From: Roseovarius sp.
Lineage (GTDB): Bacteria; Pseudomonadota; Alphaproteobacteria; Rhodobacterales; Rhodobacteraceae
Direction of reading: 5' to 3'
Length of the DNA stretch: 19,320 nucleotides
NCBI GenBank assembly: GCA_021767845.1
Contig: JAASSQ010000019.1
Span: 1-19,320 of the forward strand
This document shows positions 7,498 through 15,141 of this stretch, piece after piece (the first letter of the stretch is position 1; the number at the start of each line of letters is the position of its first letter). Position numbers and translations under genes: made by a program. The notes under the pieces were generated by a model. That model did not search any database and was not told the origin of the DNA. It was given only the letters and a program-made list of their open reading frames with translations.

Positions 7498-8823
7498 ATG
7501 AACAGGCGCCCCAAATCCCTATCGGACGGCGTGGCGGTGCCGTCGGGCCGGTTGGCGCGGCTGGTGCGCATGGGCGGCATGGCCGGTGGCATCGCGGGCA
7601 GCATGGTCGCCGGGGGACTGAGCCGACTGGCCACGGGCCGCAGGCCGCGCGCGGCGGAATTGATGCTGACCCCGGCCAACGCGCAGCGCGTGGCCCAGGA
7701 ACTGGCACGGATGCGCGGCGCTGCGATGAAGGTGGGCCAGCTTCTGTCGATGGACGCGGGCGACGTGCTGCCGCCCGAGATCGCCACGATCCTGGATCGA
7801 CTGCGTGAGGAGGCCGAGCCGATGCCGCCGAAACAGCTGCGCCGCGTGCTGGAGGCCGAATGGGGCGCGGACTGGATCCGGCGCTTTGCCCGGTTCGACG
7901 TGCGCCCGATTGCGGCGGCCTCGATCGGGCAGGTGCACCGGGCGCGCACGCGCGACGGTCGCGACCTGGCGATCAAGATCCAGTATCCCGGCATCCGCGA
8001 TGCCATCGACAGCGACGTGAACAATGTCTGGGGGCTCATGCGCTATTCCGGCGCGGTGCCGCGCGGGCTGGACCTGGCGCCGCTGATGGAGGACGCCAAG
8101 CGCCAGTTGCACGAAGAGGCCGATTACCGGCGCGAGGCCGAAGCCTTGCGCCGGTTCGGCGCGTTGCTGGCGGATGACCCGGATTTCAAGGTGCCGCGGG
8201 TGCACGAGGAGTTCTGCACCGGCAACGTGCTGGCGATGGAGTACATGGAAAGCCGCCCCCTGACCGATCTTGCAGGCGCTGACCAGGCCATGCGCGACCG
8301 GATGGCGGGGGTGCTGATCGAGCTGGTCTTGCGCGAGTTGTTCGTGTTCGGCGCGATGCAGACCGATCCGAATTTCGCCAATTACCGGTTCGAACCGGAC
8401 ACCGGCCAAATCGTGCTGCTGGATTTCGGGGCGGCGCGCTGGTTCGATCCCGAACTGCCGCGCGCGTTGCACCGGCTGATGGTGGCCGGTCTCGAGCGCG
8501 ACGAGGCGGCGGCGCGGGCCGCGATGGCCGAGGCCGCGCTGTTGCCCGCCGAGGCCCCGGCGCGGCACTGGGAGGTGGTGTCGCGGATGTTCGATCTGGG
8601 CATGGAGACCCTGCGGATGGACGCGCCTTTCGATTTCGGGGAAAGTGACCTGGTGCACCGTCTGCGGGACATGGGGCTGGAGATCGGCACGGAGCGCGAG
8701 TTCTGGCATGTCCCGGCCACCGACACGCTACTGGTGCAGCGCAAGGTGGCCGGCACCTACCTGATGGCCGCGCGGCTGCGGGCGCGGGTGCGGCTGGACG
8801 AGATCGTGGCGCGCTACAGGTAA
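7498..8823 (+). CDS. ABC1/AarF/UbiB-family atypical protein kinase
   Basis: This 441-residue protein belongs to the ABC1/ADCK atypical kinase family, members of which support ubiquinone biosynthesis or lipid homeostasis. Family marks are present in order: the KxGQ motif (Lys78-Gln81, KVGQLLSMD), the Ala-rich loop AAASIGQVH (139-147), the ATP-binding Lys160 in LAIKIQYPGI, the catalytic-loop variant QTDPNFANY (288-296) and the DFG motif (Asp309). No C-terminal membrane anchor is seen, and the protein is shorter than typical UbiB (about 500-540). There is no ubiE neighbour, so I call it an ABC1 family member rather than ubiB. ATG 7498 is preceded by GGAGG at 7487-7491 with a 6-base gap. An in-frame ATG at 7477 lacks such a site. 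Confidence 0.9.
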   Translation: MNRRPKSLSDGVAVPSGRLARLVRMGGMAGGIAGSMVAGGLSRLATGRRPRAAELMLTPANAQRVAQELARMRGAAMKVGQLLSMDAGDVLPPEIATILDRLREEAEPMPPKQLRRVLEAEWGADWIRRFARFDVRPIAAASIGQVHRARTRDGRDLAIKIQYPGIRDAIDSDVNNVWGLMRYSGAVPRGLDLAPLMEDAKRQLHEEADYRREAEALRRFGALLADDPDFKVPRVHEEFCTGNVLAMEYMESRPLTDLAGADQAMRDRMAGVLIELVLRELFVFGAMQTDPNFANYRFEPDTGQIVLLDFGAARWFDPELPRALHRLMVAGLERDEAAARAAMAEAALLPAEAPARHWEVVSRMFDLGMETLRMDAPFDFGESDLVHRLRDMGLEIGTEREFWHVPATDTLLVQRKVAGTYLMAARLRARVRLDEIVARYR

Positions 8824-8848
8824 CGCCGGGCACACCCGGCGAACGCAA

Positions 8849-8885
8849 AACACCCCCGGCCGCAGGGCCGGGGGTGTTGCTTTTT
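8849..8885. terminator. Bidirectional intrinsic terminator
   Basis: A perfect 13-bp stem (8849-8861 with 8866-8878, arm AACACCCCCGGCC) closes a 4-base GCAG loop. On the plus strand it is followed by GCTTTTT, and on the minus strand the arm is followed by TTTTGCG. It can therefore end transcription of the kinase gene (+) and of the convergent TRAP operon (-). A smaller 6-bp hairpin, GCCGGG/CCCGGC at 8825-8840, lies just upstream. Confidence 0.9.
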
Positions 8886-8902
8886 CACGATCCGCTGATT
8901 GA

Positions 8903-11545
8903 TCAGAAGTTCAGCGAGATGTCGCGATGCTCGGCGCTGCAGGCGGCCACGAAGAGCGCCTGTTCACGCGGCAGGCGCGGCTGCTGGCGCAGGCCGATCG
9001 TGTCGCTGATCGCCTCGTCATAGCGCCGCAGTTCCGGCAGAAGCTCGTCGGCGGCGCGGGTGCGCCAGGCGACCTCGGCCTCGAACAGATCCTGCGCCTC
9101 GGCGATGTACTCGGCCGCGCGCTCGGGGTCGGGCGAGCGGTCGTCGATCTCGCGGCGGGCATCGGCCAGCAGGCTGCGGATGTCGTTGGCGCCCTCCACG
9201 TCGCCCAGCATCCGCTCGACCTCCTTGAAGCGTTCATCGGCGGCCTCGCCATCCATGTCCGGGGCGTCGGCGGCAAGCTGGTCGATGGGCTCTTCCAGTT
9301 CGGCCAGCGCATCGGCGGAGGCGATGATGCCCTGAAGCTCCTGCACGGGCTCGTAGGCCTGGTCCACCGTGCGGCGATACATGCCGCGCGCCCGCCGGTC
9401 GGCGGCGGTGATTTGGCCATAGGCCGCCTCGGCCTCGTCCCAGCCTTCGGGGATCTGGTCGAGCAGGGCCTGCCGCTCGGCCTCCATCGCGGCGGCGCGG
9501 GCCTGCTGCGCCTCGGTGTCGCCGAAGCCACGGTCGATCGCGGTGCGCAGATCCTCGAGCTCGTCCTCGATGCGGCGCGCGTCGCGTTGCAGGGCGCGGA
9601 CCTCGGTGTGCAGCGGACGGTAGTCCACGGCCTTCTCGGCCAGCTGCTGCTTGATGTCCTCGATTTCCTGCATCATCGGGAACGCCTCGCGCGCCTTTTC
9701 GATGCCATCCTTGAAATCCTCCTGCAGGTCTTCGGGCAGGTAGGAGATATCGAGATTGTCGGCCCGGTCGATCGCCGCCAGGATCTGGTCACCGTTCTTG
9801 CCGAATTCCTGCGCGACGTAGTTCTCGACGCAGTATTGCAGGGCCGGGTTGATCGGCGGCGGCGCGGTTTCGGCCGTCAGCGAGCTGCGCATCGGCAGGT
9901 AGTTCACCAGCGGCGGATAGGAGGCCACGATCACCAGCGCCAGAAGCTGCAGCGCGATGAAGGGCAGCACGCCGACATAGATCTGGATCGTCTTGACCGC
10001 CTTCGAGGCGACGCCGCGCAGGTAGAACAGCGCGAAGCCGAAGGGCGGGGTGAGGAACGATGTCTGGATGTTCAGACCGATCATCACGCCCAGCCACACG
10101 GCGGTGACGTTGGCTTCCGGGTCGGCCAGCAGGATCGGCGCGACGATGGGCACCACGACCACGGCGATCTCGATGAAGTCGAGGAAGAAGCCGAGGACGA
10201 AGATCACCACCATCACGATGACGAACTTGGTCCAGAACCCGCCGGGCAGCCCTTCGAGGAAGTGCTTGACCATCTCCTCGCCGCCGAAGGCGCGGAACGC
10301 CGCGGTCAGCATCGCGGCCCCCAGAAGGATGATGAAGACCAGCGAGGTGGTCTTGGCGGTTTCCACCATCACGCCGCCGAGCGCGCCTTCGGTGACAAAG
10401 GCGCGGTAGCCGCTCCAGGCGATCGCCACGACGATCAGCACGACGCCGAAAATGGCCAGGTTTATGCCCAGCAGGTCTTCGGCGCTCTGGATGTTCTGGA
10501 CGTTGGTGTTGTAGTTCGACAGAACGAAGGCGATGACGGCCAGACCCAGAAGCGCAAGGATCGCCGGGACGAATTGCAGCCGTCCGCCGGGATGCAGCCG
10601 GTAACCGGCCATGATGAGCGCGCCCACCGCGCCGATCGCGCCGGCCTGGTTCACGGTGGCGATGCCGCCGATGATCGAGCCCAACACCAGGATGATGAGT
10701 GCCAGCGGCGGCACCATCGCGAGCAAGACGCGGCCCGCGAATTCGAGGTTGTAATTGCCCTCGTAGGGCACGGCGGGCGCGTAGCGCGGGCGCACCAGCG
10801 CGACCGTGAGGATGAACAGGATGTAGAGCCCGACAAGCACCAGCCCCGGCACCAGCGCGCCGAGGAACATGTCGCCCGCGCTGGTGGAGACCACGCCGTA
10901 TTCCGACGGCATCATCAGCTCGCCGGTCACTTCCTTGTAGAGATCCTGCCGCGCCTGGCCGGCCTGATCCACGGCCGAAGCCAGCTGGTCGGCCAGGATG
11001 ATGAGCACGATCGAGGGCGGAATGATCTGCCCCAGCGTCCCCGACGAGGCGATGATGCCCGTGGACAGCGGGTTGGCATAGCCGTTGCGCATCATCGCGG
11101 GCAGCGAGATCAGGCCCATCGCCACAACGGTCGCGCCGACGATGCCGGTGGTTGCGGCCAGCAGGGCGCCCACGACGACCACCGAGATCCCCAGGCCGCC
11201 CGGGATCGGGCCGAAAAGCTGCGCCATGGTCACAAGCAGGTCCTCGGCGATCTTGGACCGCTGCAGCATGATGCCCATGAAGATGAAGAGCGGGATGGCG
11301 ATCAGCGTGTCGCGTTCGGGTTCCCAATAGACCCCGCGCAGGTTGGTCACACCGGAACTCAGCCATTGCGACGGCCCGCCGGAGGCGAAATAGGCATCGG
11401 TGCTGCCGGTGAACAGATACCCCGCGCCCGCGGCCAGCAGGATCGTGATGATGGCCGAGCCGGGCAGGGCGAAGGCAACCGGGTAACCGGACCCGAGCGC
11501 ATAGGCCATGATGCCGATAAGCAGAAGAAGGAAAAACAGCTCCAT
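8903..11545 (-). CDS. dctM: TRAP transporter large permease (DctM) with long soluble C-terminal extension
   Basis: This 880-residue protein is about twice the usual DctM length (about 430). Residues 1 to about 552 form the transport core. Signatures include IPLFIFMGIMLQ (84-95), SSGTLGQIIPPS (167-178) and NIQTSFLTPPFGFALFYLR (492-510). The core itself holds two insertions. Residues about 185-225 are a hydrophilic loop (DQAGQARQDLYKEVTGEL). Residues about 325-385 probably add two membrane helices. From about residue 556 (base 9880) to the end there is a soluble, charged, helix-rich region. Its stretch 600-675 (IEDIKQQLAEKA, ALQRDARRIEDELEDLRTAI) looks like a coiled coil. The frame is continuous, so this is not a sequencing fusion. 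DctM drives Na+-coupled import with DctQ and DctP. ATG 11545 follows the dctQ stop by 18 bases. Confidence 0.93.
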   Translation of the reverse strand: MELFFLLLLIGIMAYALGSGYPVAFALPGSAIITILLAAGAGYLFTGSTDAYFASGGPSQWLSSGVTNLRGVYWEPERDTLIAIPLFIFMGIMLQRSKIAEDLLVTMAQLFGPIPGGLGISVVVVGALLAATTGIVGATVVAMGLISLPAMMRNGYANPLSTGIIASSGTLGQIIPPSIVLIILADQLASAVDQAGQARQDLYKEVTGELMMPSEYGVVSTSAGDMFLGALVPGLVLVGLYILFILTVALVRPRYAPAVPYEGNYNLEFAGRVLLAMVPPLALIILVLGSIIGGIATVNQAGAIGAVGALIMAGYRLHPGGRLQFVPAILALLGLAVIAFVLSNYNTNVQNIQSAEDLLGINLAIFGVVLIVVAIAWSGYRAFVTEGALGGVMVETAKTTSLVFIILLGAAMLTAAFRAFGGEEMVKHFLEGLPGGFWTKFVIVMVVIFVLGFFLDFIEIAVVVVPIVAPILLADPEANVTAVWLGVMIGLNIQTSFLTPPFGFALFYLRGVASKAVKTIQIYVGVLPFIALQLLALVIVASYPPLVNYLPMRSSLTAETAPPPINPALQYCVENYVAQEFGKNGDQILAAIDRADNLDISYLPEDLQEDFKDGIEKAREAFPMMQEIEDIKQQLAEKAVDYRPLHTEVRALQRDARRIEDELEDLRTAIDRGFGDTEAQQARAAAMEAERQALLDQIPEGWDEAEAAYGQITAADRRARGMYRRTVDQAYEPVQELQGIIASADALAELEEPIDQLAADAPDMDGEAADERFKEVERMLGDVEGANDIRSLLADARREIDDRSPDPERAAEYIAEAQDLFEAEVAWRTRAADELLPELRRYDEAISDTIGLRQQPRLPREQALFVAACSAEHRDISLNF

Positions 11546-11563
11546 AATGTCGGGCCCTGTCCT

Positions 11564-12532
11564 TTACATCATCTCGGCGTGCGTCTGGCGCGCGCCGGGT
11601 TCGCCGCGCTTGTCGGCGATGGATTCGAAGAATTGGGCGACGAACTGAACCATCATCGTCACCGCGAAGACGCCCAGGAAGCCGGCCATGAAGTACTTGA
11701 CATACATGCCGAAGCCGGCCTGCGTGACCTCGAACACCAGGATCGGGCCGACGATCACGCTGGAGGACGAGCTGAAGCCAAGGATGAGGATGGTCCAGCA
11801 CAGACCCATGCCCAGAAGCACCGCGCCCCATGCATTGACCTTGCCCTTGGTCTCGCGCCGCATGCTGGCATAGAACAGATCGACGCGGACATGCCCGTCC
11901 TCGAACAGCGTGTAGGCCGAGGCGAACAGGAACAGCGCGCCGTACCAGAAGCGCACCAGGTCGGCCATGAAGGCCTGTTCGTAAGAGAACACGAAGCGAC
12001 TGAAGACGATCAGCAGCTCGGCAATGACCACCAGAAGCGCCAGCCAGACAAAGCCGAGCGAGCGCGTGACGGCGGCGATCAGGATGCCCAGCACCACCAG
12101 CGGCGTGTGGAAATAGAGCCCGCGGAACTGGGCGCGGGCCAGATCGCCTGCCAGGTCGGGGCCGACCATGCCCTCAAGGCTGCCATTCACCCGCAGGAAC
12201 GAGATGATCGCATCGCCCAGGCCGACCAGCAGCACGACCCAGAAGGCCGCCCTGACGAGAAAGGTGTTGATGGCGCTAACCCGCGCGGCGTCCTGGCGCA
12301 GGGTTCGGTCGGGCGTGCGCAGGACCCAGAAGACCGCCAGCAGGGCGGCCAGCCCGTAGATCGCCACCTGCAGCACCGCGGCGGCGCCGCCACCCGCGAG
12401 GGCGGAGGCCGCGCCCGGAAAATCGAACCAGAAAGTCAGGATCGCATTCAAGAGAAAGGCGGTCATGCTGCTGAGCATGATCCAGCCGAAAACACGTGTC
12501 AGTGGCGCCGGCGCGCCTTGCGACTCGGCCAT
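11564..12532 (-). CDS. dctQ: TRAP transporter small permease (DctQ), enlarged form
   Basis: This 322-residue protein has about eight predicted membrane helices (roughly 15-37, 50-72, 89-113, 142-156, 158-182, 192-209, 231-252, 278-303). The last four, with the signature EDGHVRVDLFYASM (211-224), match the ordinary four-helix DctQ. The first 155 or so residues are extra. DctQ is the small membrane partner of DctM in TRAP transporters. I chose ATG 12532 because GGGGAG lies six bases upstream. A TTG two codons earlier is an alternative. The gene lies between the binding-protein gene and dctM, as in a P-Q-M operon. Confidence 0.9.
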   Translation of the reverse strand: MAESQGAPAPLTRVFGWIMLSSMTAFLLNAILTFWFDFPGAASALAGGGAAAVLQVAIYGLAALLAVFWVLRTPDRTLRQDAARVSAINTFLVRAAFWVVLLVGLGDAIISFLRVNGSLEGMVGPDLAGDLARAQFRGLYFHTPLVVLGILIAAVTRSLGFVWLALLVVIAELLIVFSRFVFSYEQAFMADLVRFWYGALFLFASAYTLFEDGHVRVDLFYASMRRETKGKVNAWGAVLLGMGLCWTILILGFSSSSSVIVGPILVFEVTQAGFGMYVKYFMAGFLGVFAVTMMVQFVAQFFESIADKRGEPGARQTHAEMM

Positions 12533-12573
12533 TCGCAACTCCCCATTCTAAGCCGACGCTGCGTTTAATTGGA

Positions 12574-12600
12574 TCGGGCCGGAGTTGCAATCCGGCCCGA
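12574..12600 (-). other. Stem-loop between dctP and dctQ
   Basis: A perfect 10-bp inverted repeat, TCGGGCCGGA/TCCGGCCCGA, has a 7-base loop GTTGCAA. It lies in the 110-base gap between the binding-protein stop and dctQ. No T-run follows on the minus strand, so a full terminator is unlikely. Such hairpins often protect the mRNA 3' end or reduce read-through, so that more binding protein than permease is made. That role is inferred from position. Confidence 0.7.
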
Positions 12601-12642
12601 CCGCGGCTGGCCCGGTGGCCAACCCTCAGAGGTGAACCGCCC

Positions 12643-13728
12643 TTAGATGTTCAGGTAGCGGTTGCGCTTGGCGACGTAAGGCGCGTCGCCGTAGTTCGAC
12701 CAGGCGCCCACGTTGCCGCGCGCCGCCAGGAAGCTGTCCACGATCTCGGCCGCCAGGGCGCTGTGATCGCGGGTTTCCTCGATCACCTCGGTCGCGGCTT
12801 CGCCGAAGGCTTCGTAGACATCGTCGTTGAACTCGCGCAGCTCGACGCCGTATTCGTCAACAAGGCGGTTCAGGTAGACACCGTTGTTGTAGTTGGTCTC
12901 GGCTGCCTGCATGGCGTTTTCCTCGGCACAGGCCGCGGTGATGATGTTCTTGTCGTTCTCCGACAGTTTCGACCACCACTCGGCGTTCATGCCCATTGCC
13001 AGCTGTGCGCCGGGCTCGTGCATGCCGGGCCAGTAGTAATACTGGGCCGCCTCGTAGAGCTTGAGGAAGAAGTCGTTCCAGGGGCCGACCCATTCGGTCG
13101 CGTCGATCGCGCCGGAGACGAGGTTCTCGTAGATCTGCCCGCCGGGCAGCGACACCGGCGAGGCGCCGACCTTGGCCATCACGTCGCCGCCCAGGCCGGG
13201 AATCCGCATCTTGAGGCCCTTGAGATCCTCGGGCGAGTTGATTTCCTTGTTGAACCAGCCGCCCATCTGCACGCCGGTGTTGCCGCAGGGAATCCCCTTG
13301 ATCCCGAACTCGGCCCCGATCTTGTCCAGAAGCTCCTGGCCGCCGCCGAATTTCATCCAGGCGTCGATCTCGGTGTAGGTCAGGCCGAAGGGCACGGCGG
13401 TGAACGGCGCCCAGCCCGGATGCTTGCCTTTCCAGTAGTAGTCGGCGCCGATATAGGCGTTCGCGTTGCCCGAGGCGACCTCGTCAAAGCTGTCGAATGC
13501 GCCCACGCGCTCGCCGGCGGCGAAGTATTCGACCGCGATGCGGCCCTCGGTCAGTTCCTCGATCCGGGCCGCGAGGCGCTGCGCGCTGGTGCCGAGACCG
13601 GGGAAGTCACGTCCCCAGGTCGAAACGATAACCATGTCCGTGCGCTCTTGCGCGACGGCCGGCGCCGCCAGCGCGGACGCGGCTGCGCCGCCCGTGGCGA
13701 CCTTGAGAAACTTGCGTCTTTCCATCAT
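12643..13728 (-). CDS. dctP: TRAP transporter substrate-binding protein, TakP-like (2-oxo acid type)
   Basis: This 361-residue periplasmic protein begins with a twin-arginine signal, MMERRKFLKVA, followed by an Ala-rich core and a likely cleavage after APAVAQ (about residue 27). The mature protein fits the DctP/TakP branch. Gln154 in TGVQMGGWF, Arg175 in GLKMRIPG (the family carboxylate-binding Arg), Glu212-Trp213 in IDATEWVGPWND and YYYWPGMHEPG are the recognisable positions. TakP of Rhodobacter binds pyruvate and other 2-oxo acids with a sodium ion, and a lactate-binding relative exists in Thermus, so a small 2-oxo or hydroxy acid is the likely ligand. ATG 13728 is preceded by AGGAGG with a 6-base gap; a second ATG follows immediately. 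It is the first gene of the P-Q-M operon. Confidence 0.93.
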   Translation of the reverse strand: MMERRKFLKVATGGAAASALAAPAVAQERTDMVIVSTWGRDFPGLGTSAQRLAARIEELTEGRIAVEYFAAGERVGAFDSFDEVASGNANAYIGADYYWKGKHPGWAPFTAVPFGLTYTEIDAWMKFGGGQELLDKIGAEFGIKGIPCGNTGVQMGGWFNKEINSPEDLKGLKMRIPGLGGDVMAKVGASPVSLPGGQIYENLVSGAIDATEWVGPWNDFFLKLYEAAQYYYWPGMHEPGAQLAMGMNAEWWSKLSENDKNIITAACAEENAMQAAETNYNNGVYLNRLVDEYGVELREFNDDVYEAFGEAATEVIEETRDHSALAAEIVDSFLAARGNVGAWSNYGDAPYVAKRNRYLNI

Positions 13729-14149
13729 TTATCTCCTCCTGATCCAAACGCCTTTGTGGCGAATGGCTTGCATATTTGATGCGTTTCGCCGCGCGGCCAC
13801 TTTATTTCTGGTCGCGGCCCTCGTGCTTTTGCAGGATTACGGCTCCGGCATCCAGTGCAAAAGGAACACCCCAGCGTCACGGCGTCAACATTCCAGTCGC
13901 GTTTCGCGTCACAAGATGGAATTGGCCGGATCACGGCTGGTGATCGAAGGTGTTTTGCATAAAAAGCGTTCGCCGCGCGGTAATTTCGACCATTTATTGT
14001 GCGCTTCATGCGCGCGGCAGGTTCGCCGGGTCAGGGGGCGTGGTGGGCTTCGGCGTTGAAATCACGCCTTTTTCGGCAGTTCCACCGCACCGGACGCCTG
14101 CCAACCGGAAATGTCCGGCCCTGCGCCGCCGGGAGATTCGCCGCCGCCA
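13729..14149. other. Gene-free regulatory stretch upstream of the TRAP 1 operon
   Basis: About 420 bases separate rpiR from dctP, both on the minus strand. The stretch has AT-rich patches (for example TTTGCATAAAAAG near 13953-13966 and CATATTTGAT at 13771-13780) unlike the neighbouring coding DNA. No open frame here has recognisable protein features or a good ribosome site. It must hold the dctP promoter, but I could not find a convincing -35/-10 pair on the minus strand; TTGACG at 13888-13883 lacks a matching -10. A 6-bp inverted repeat is listed separately. Confidence 0.7.
13929..13945. promoter_or_regulatory. Inverted repeat GATCAC-N5-GTGATC, possible operator
   Basis: A perfect 6-bp inverted repeat with a 5-base spacer lies about 200 bases upstream of dctP. 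The spacing and symmetry would suit a dimeric regulator. It is the clearest symmetric site in this spacer. The cognate protein is unknown, and the site does not match the GAAWAATTC repeats found beside rpiR. Confidence 0.3.
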
Positions 14150-14172
14150 CGCGCCGGCCCCGTGCCGGCGCG
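14150..14172 (-). terminator. Terminator-like hairpin directly after rpiR
   Basis: A perfect 9-bp GC-only stem, CGCGCCGGC/GCCGGCGCG, with a 5-base loop starts two bases past the rpiR stop on the minus strand. It lacks a T-run on that strand, so it may be a weak or Rho-assisted terminator or a 3'-end stabiliser. It suggests rpiR is transcribed separately from the downstream TRAP operon. Confidence 0.5.
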
Positions 14173-14173
14173 G

Positions 14174-15058
14174 TTACTTGCGGAAAATCCGTGTCGAGAG
14201 GAACATGTCCTCCAGCGCCTCGATCCGGTCGGTCGCCTGTTCGAGTCGCTGGGTCTGGATGGCGGCGATCAGGGCCTCGACGATCAGGTTGATCGCAAGC
14301 GTGGAATCCCAGCTGGACGGCACCTCGACCAGCGCGTTGATGACATGATCGGCGGTTCTGGAGATCGGCGAGCCCCATTGATCGGTGAACAGCACGATAA
14401 CGACACCGCGCTCCTTTGCGAGGCTGGCCAGCCTTGCCAGATCGGTTTCGTAGCGCCGGATGTCGAAGATCACCAGAACCGAGCACGGCCCCATGTCAAT
14501 CAGGTATTGCGGCCAGACATTGGGCGATTGCGACAACAGGGTAACGCCGGGGCGGATGATCTGAAGGTGGTTGAAGAAGTAGTCGGCATTCGACCGGGTG
14601 ATGCGCCCGCCCAGCAGGAATATGCTGCGCTGCGTGTCGGCCAGCACTTCGGCCACGGCATCGAAGGTGGCCGGGTCGAGCCGTTCGATGGTCTGGTTCA
14701 GGTTGTCGAACACGGCCTCGGCGAAGTTGCGGAAGGCCGGCGAATCCTTGCGGCCCTGCGGCCAGCCCTCGCGCTTGAGGATGGGTTTCTTGATCTGGGC
14801 CGACGCTTCGTCGCGCAGGGCGGCCTGCATCTCGGGGAAGCCATCGAAACCCAGCTTGCGCGCGAGCCGGATCACCGTGGGGGTGGAGACACCCGCCGCC
14901 TCGGCTAGCTTGGTGATCGATTGCAGCCCGGACATCGGATAGTCGCGTAGAAGAACGTCGGACAGCAGCCGTTCGGCCGGCGTGAGGGCGCCGGCTTGAT
15001 CCTTGAGCTTGTCCTTCACGATCTCCGAGCGGCTCACCTGTGCCCCCATTTGAAGCAT
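14174..15058 (-). CDS. MurR/RpiR-family transcriptional regulator (HTH plus SIS domain)
   Basis: This protein has up to 294 residues. An N-terminal RpiR-type helix-turn-helix spans about residues 10-85 (KLAEAAGVSTPTVIRLARKL, then GFDGFPEMQ). A C-terminal SIS domain spans about 140-275 (IFLLGGRITRSNADYFFNHL). SIS domains usually bind phosphorylated sugars, but RpiR proteins beside TRAP or amino-compound genes sense other effectors. It is divergent from the amidohydrolase-TRAP 2 operon, the usual place for a local regulator, and it could also act on TRAP 1. The start is uncertain: ATG 15058 and ATG 15049 have no ribosome site, whereas a GTG at 15037 (VSRSEIV) follows GGGGG. Domain assignment is secure. 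Confidence 0.93.
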   Translation of the reverse strand: MLQMGAQVSRSEIVKDKLKDQAGALTPAERLLSDVLLRDYPMSGLQSITKLAEAAGVSTPTVIRLARKLGFDGFPEMQAALRDEASAQIKKPILKREGWPQGRKDSPAFRNFAEAVFDNLNQTIERLDPATFDAVAEVLADTQRSIFLLGGRITRSNADYFFNHLQIIRPGVTLLSQSPNVWPQYLIDMGPCSVLVIFDIRRYETDLARLASLAKERGVVIVLFTDQWGSPISRTADHVINALVEVPSSWDSTLAINLIVEALIAAIQTQRLEQATDRIEALEDMFLSTRIFRK

Positions 15059-15065
15059 TTGTTAC

Positions 15066-15105
15066 AGAATAATTCGTGACCGTAGCGCCGTCTACGAAAA
15101 ATTCT
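15066..15105. promoter_or_regulatory. Candidate RpiR operator between rpiR and the divergent operon
   Basis: Two short palindromes, GAATAATTC (15067-15075, perfect) and GAAAAATTC (15096-15104, one mismatch), lie 29 bases apart. Viewed together they form 12-base arms (15066-15077 and 15094-15105) that match as an inverted repeat at 10 of 12 positions. A further inverted repeat, CGTAG-N6-CTACG, sits between them (15081-15096). The right-hand copy abuts the -35 element of the plus-strand promoter, so bound repressor would block RNA polymerase. GAA-N3-TTC symmetry fits the general look of RpiR-family sites, but assignment to this regulator is inferred. Confidence 0.45.
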
Positions 15106-15135
15106 TGACAGCTTTCGGGGGGCTGCCGCTAAAGT
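15105..15135 (+). promoter_or_regulatory. Promoter of the amidohydrolase-TRAP 2 operon
   Basis: A perfect TTGACA lies at 15105-15110. The -10 is either GCTAAA (15128-15133, spacer 17) or TAAAGT (15130-15135, 4 of 6 matches, spacer 19). Transcription would start near 15140-15142, at the GTG start codon itself, so the message may be leaderless; no ribosome site is present upstream of that codon. Confidence 0.5.
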
Positions 15136-15141
15136 CGCGGT

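Noticed and set aside
7326..8039. N-terminal extension of the B12-binding protein by more than 200 codons
   Set aside because: The extension is antisense to the ABC1 kinase gene and has no Met near the junction. ATG 7325 has a good GGAGA site and begins the family-like sequence.
8927..12568. A 1213-codon plus-strand open frame across both TRAP 1 membrane genes
   Set aside because: It is the antisense shadow of dctM and dctQ. The His/Asp/Gln/Arg-rich product, lack of a ribosome site and crossing of two real genes and their junction rule it out.
13757..13771. Sigma54-like TGGCGA-N5-TTGC on the plus strand
   Set aside because: It keeps the GG and GC pairs but points away from dctP, towards the antisense of rpiR, where no plus-strand gene starts.
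13725..14009. A 94-codon minus-strand frame in the spacer upstream of dctP
   Set aside because: It runs into the dctP start codon region, has no ribosome site and no recognisable protein features.
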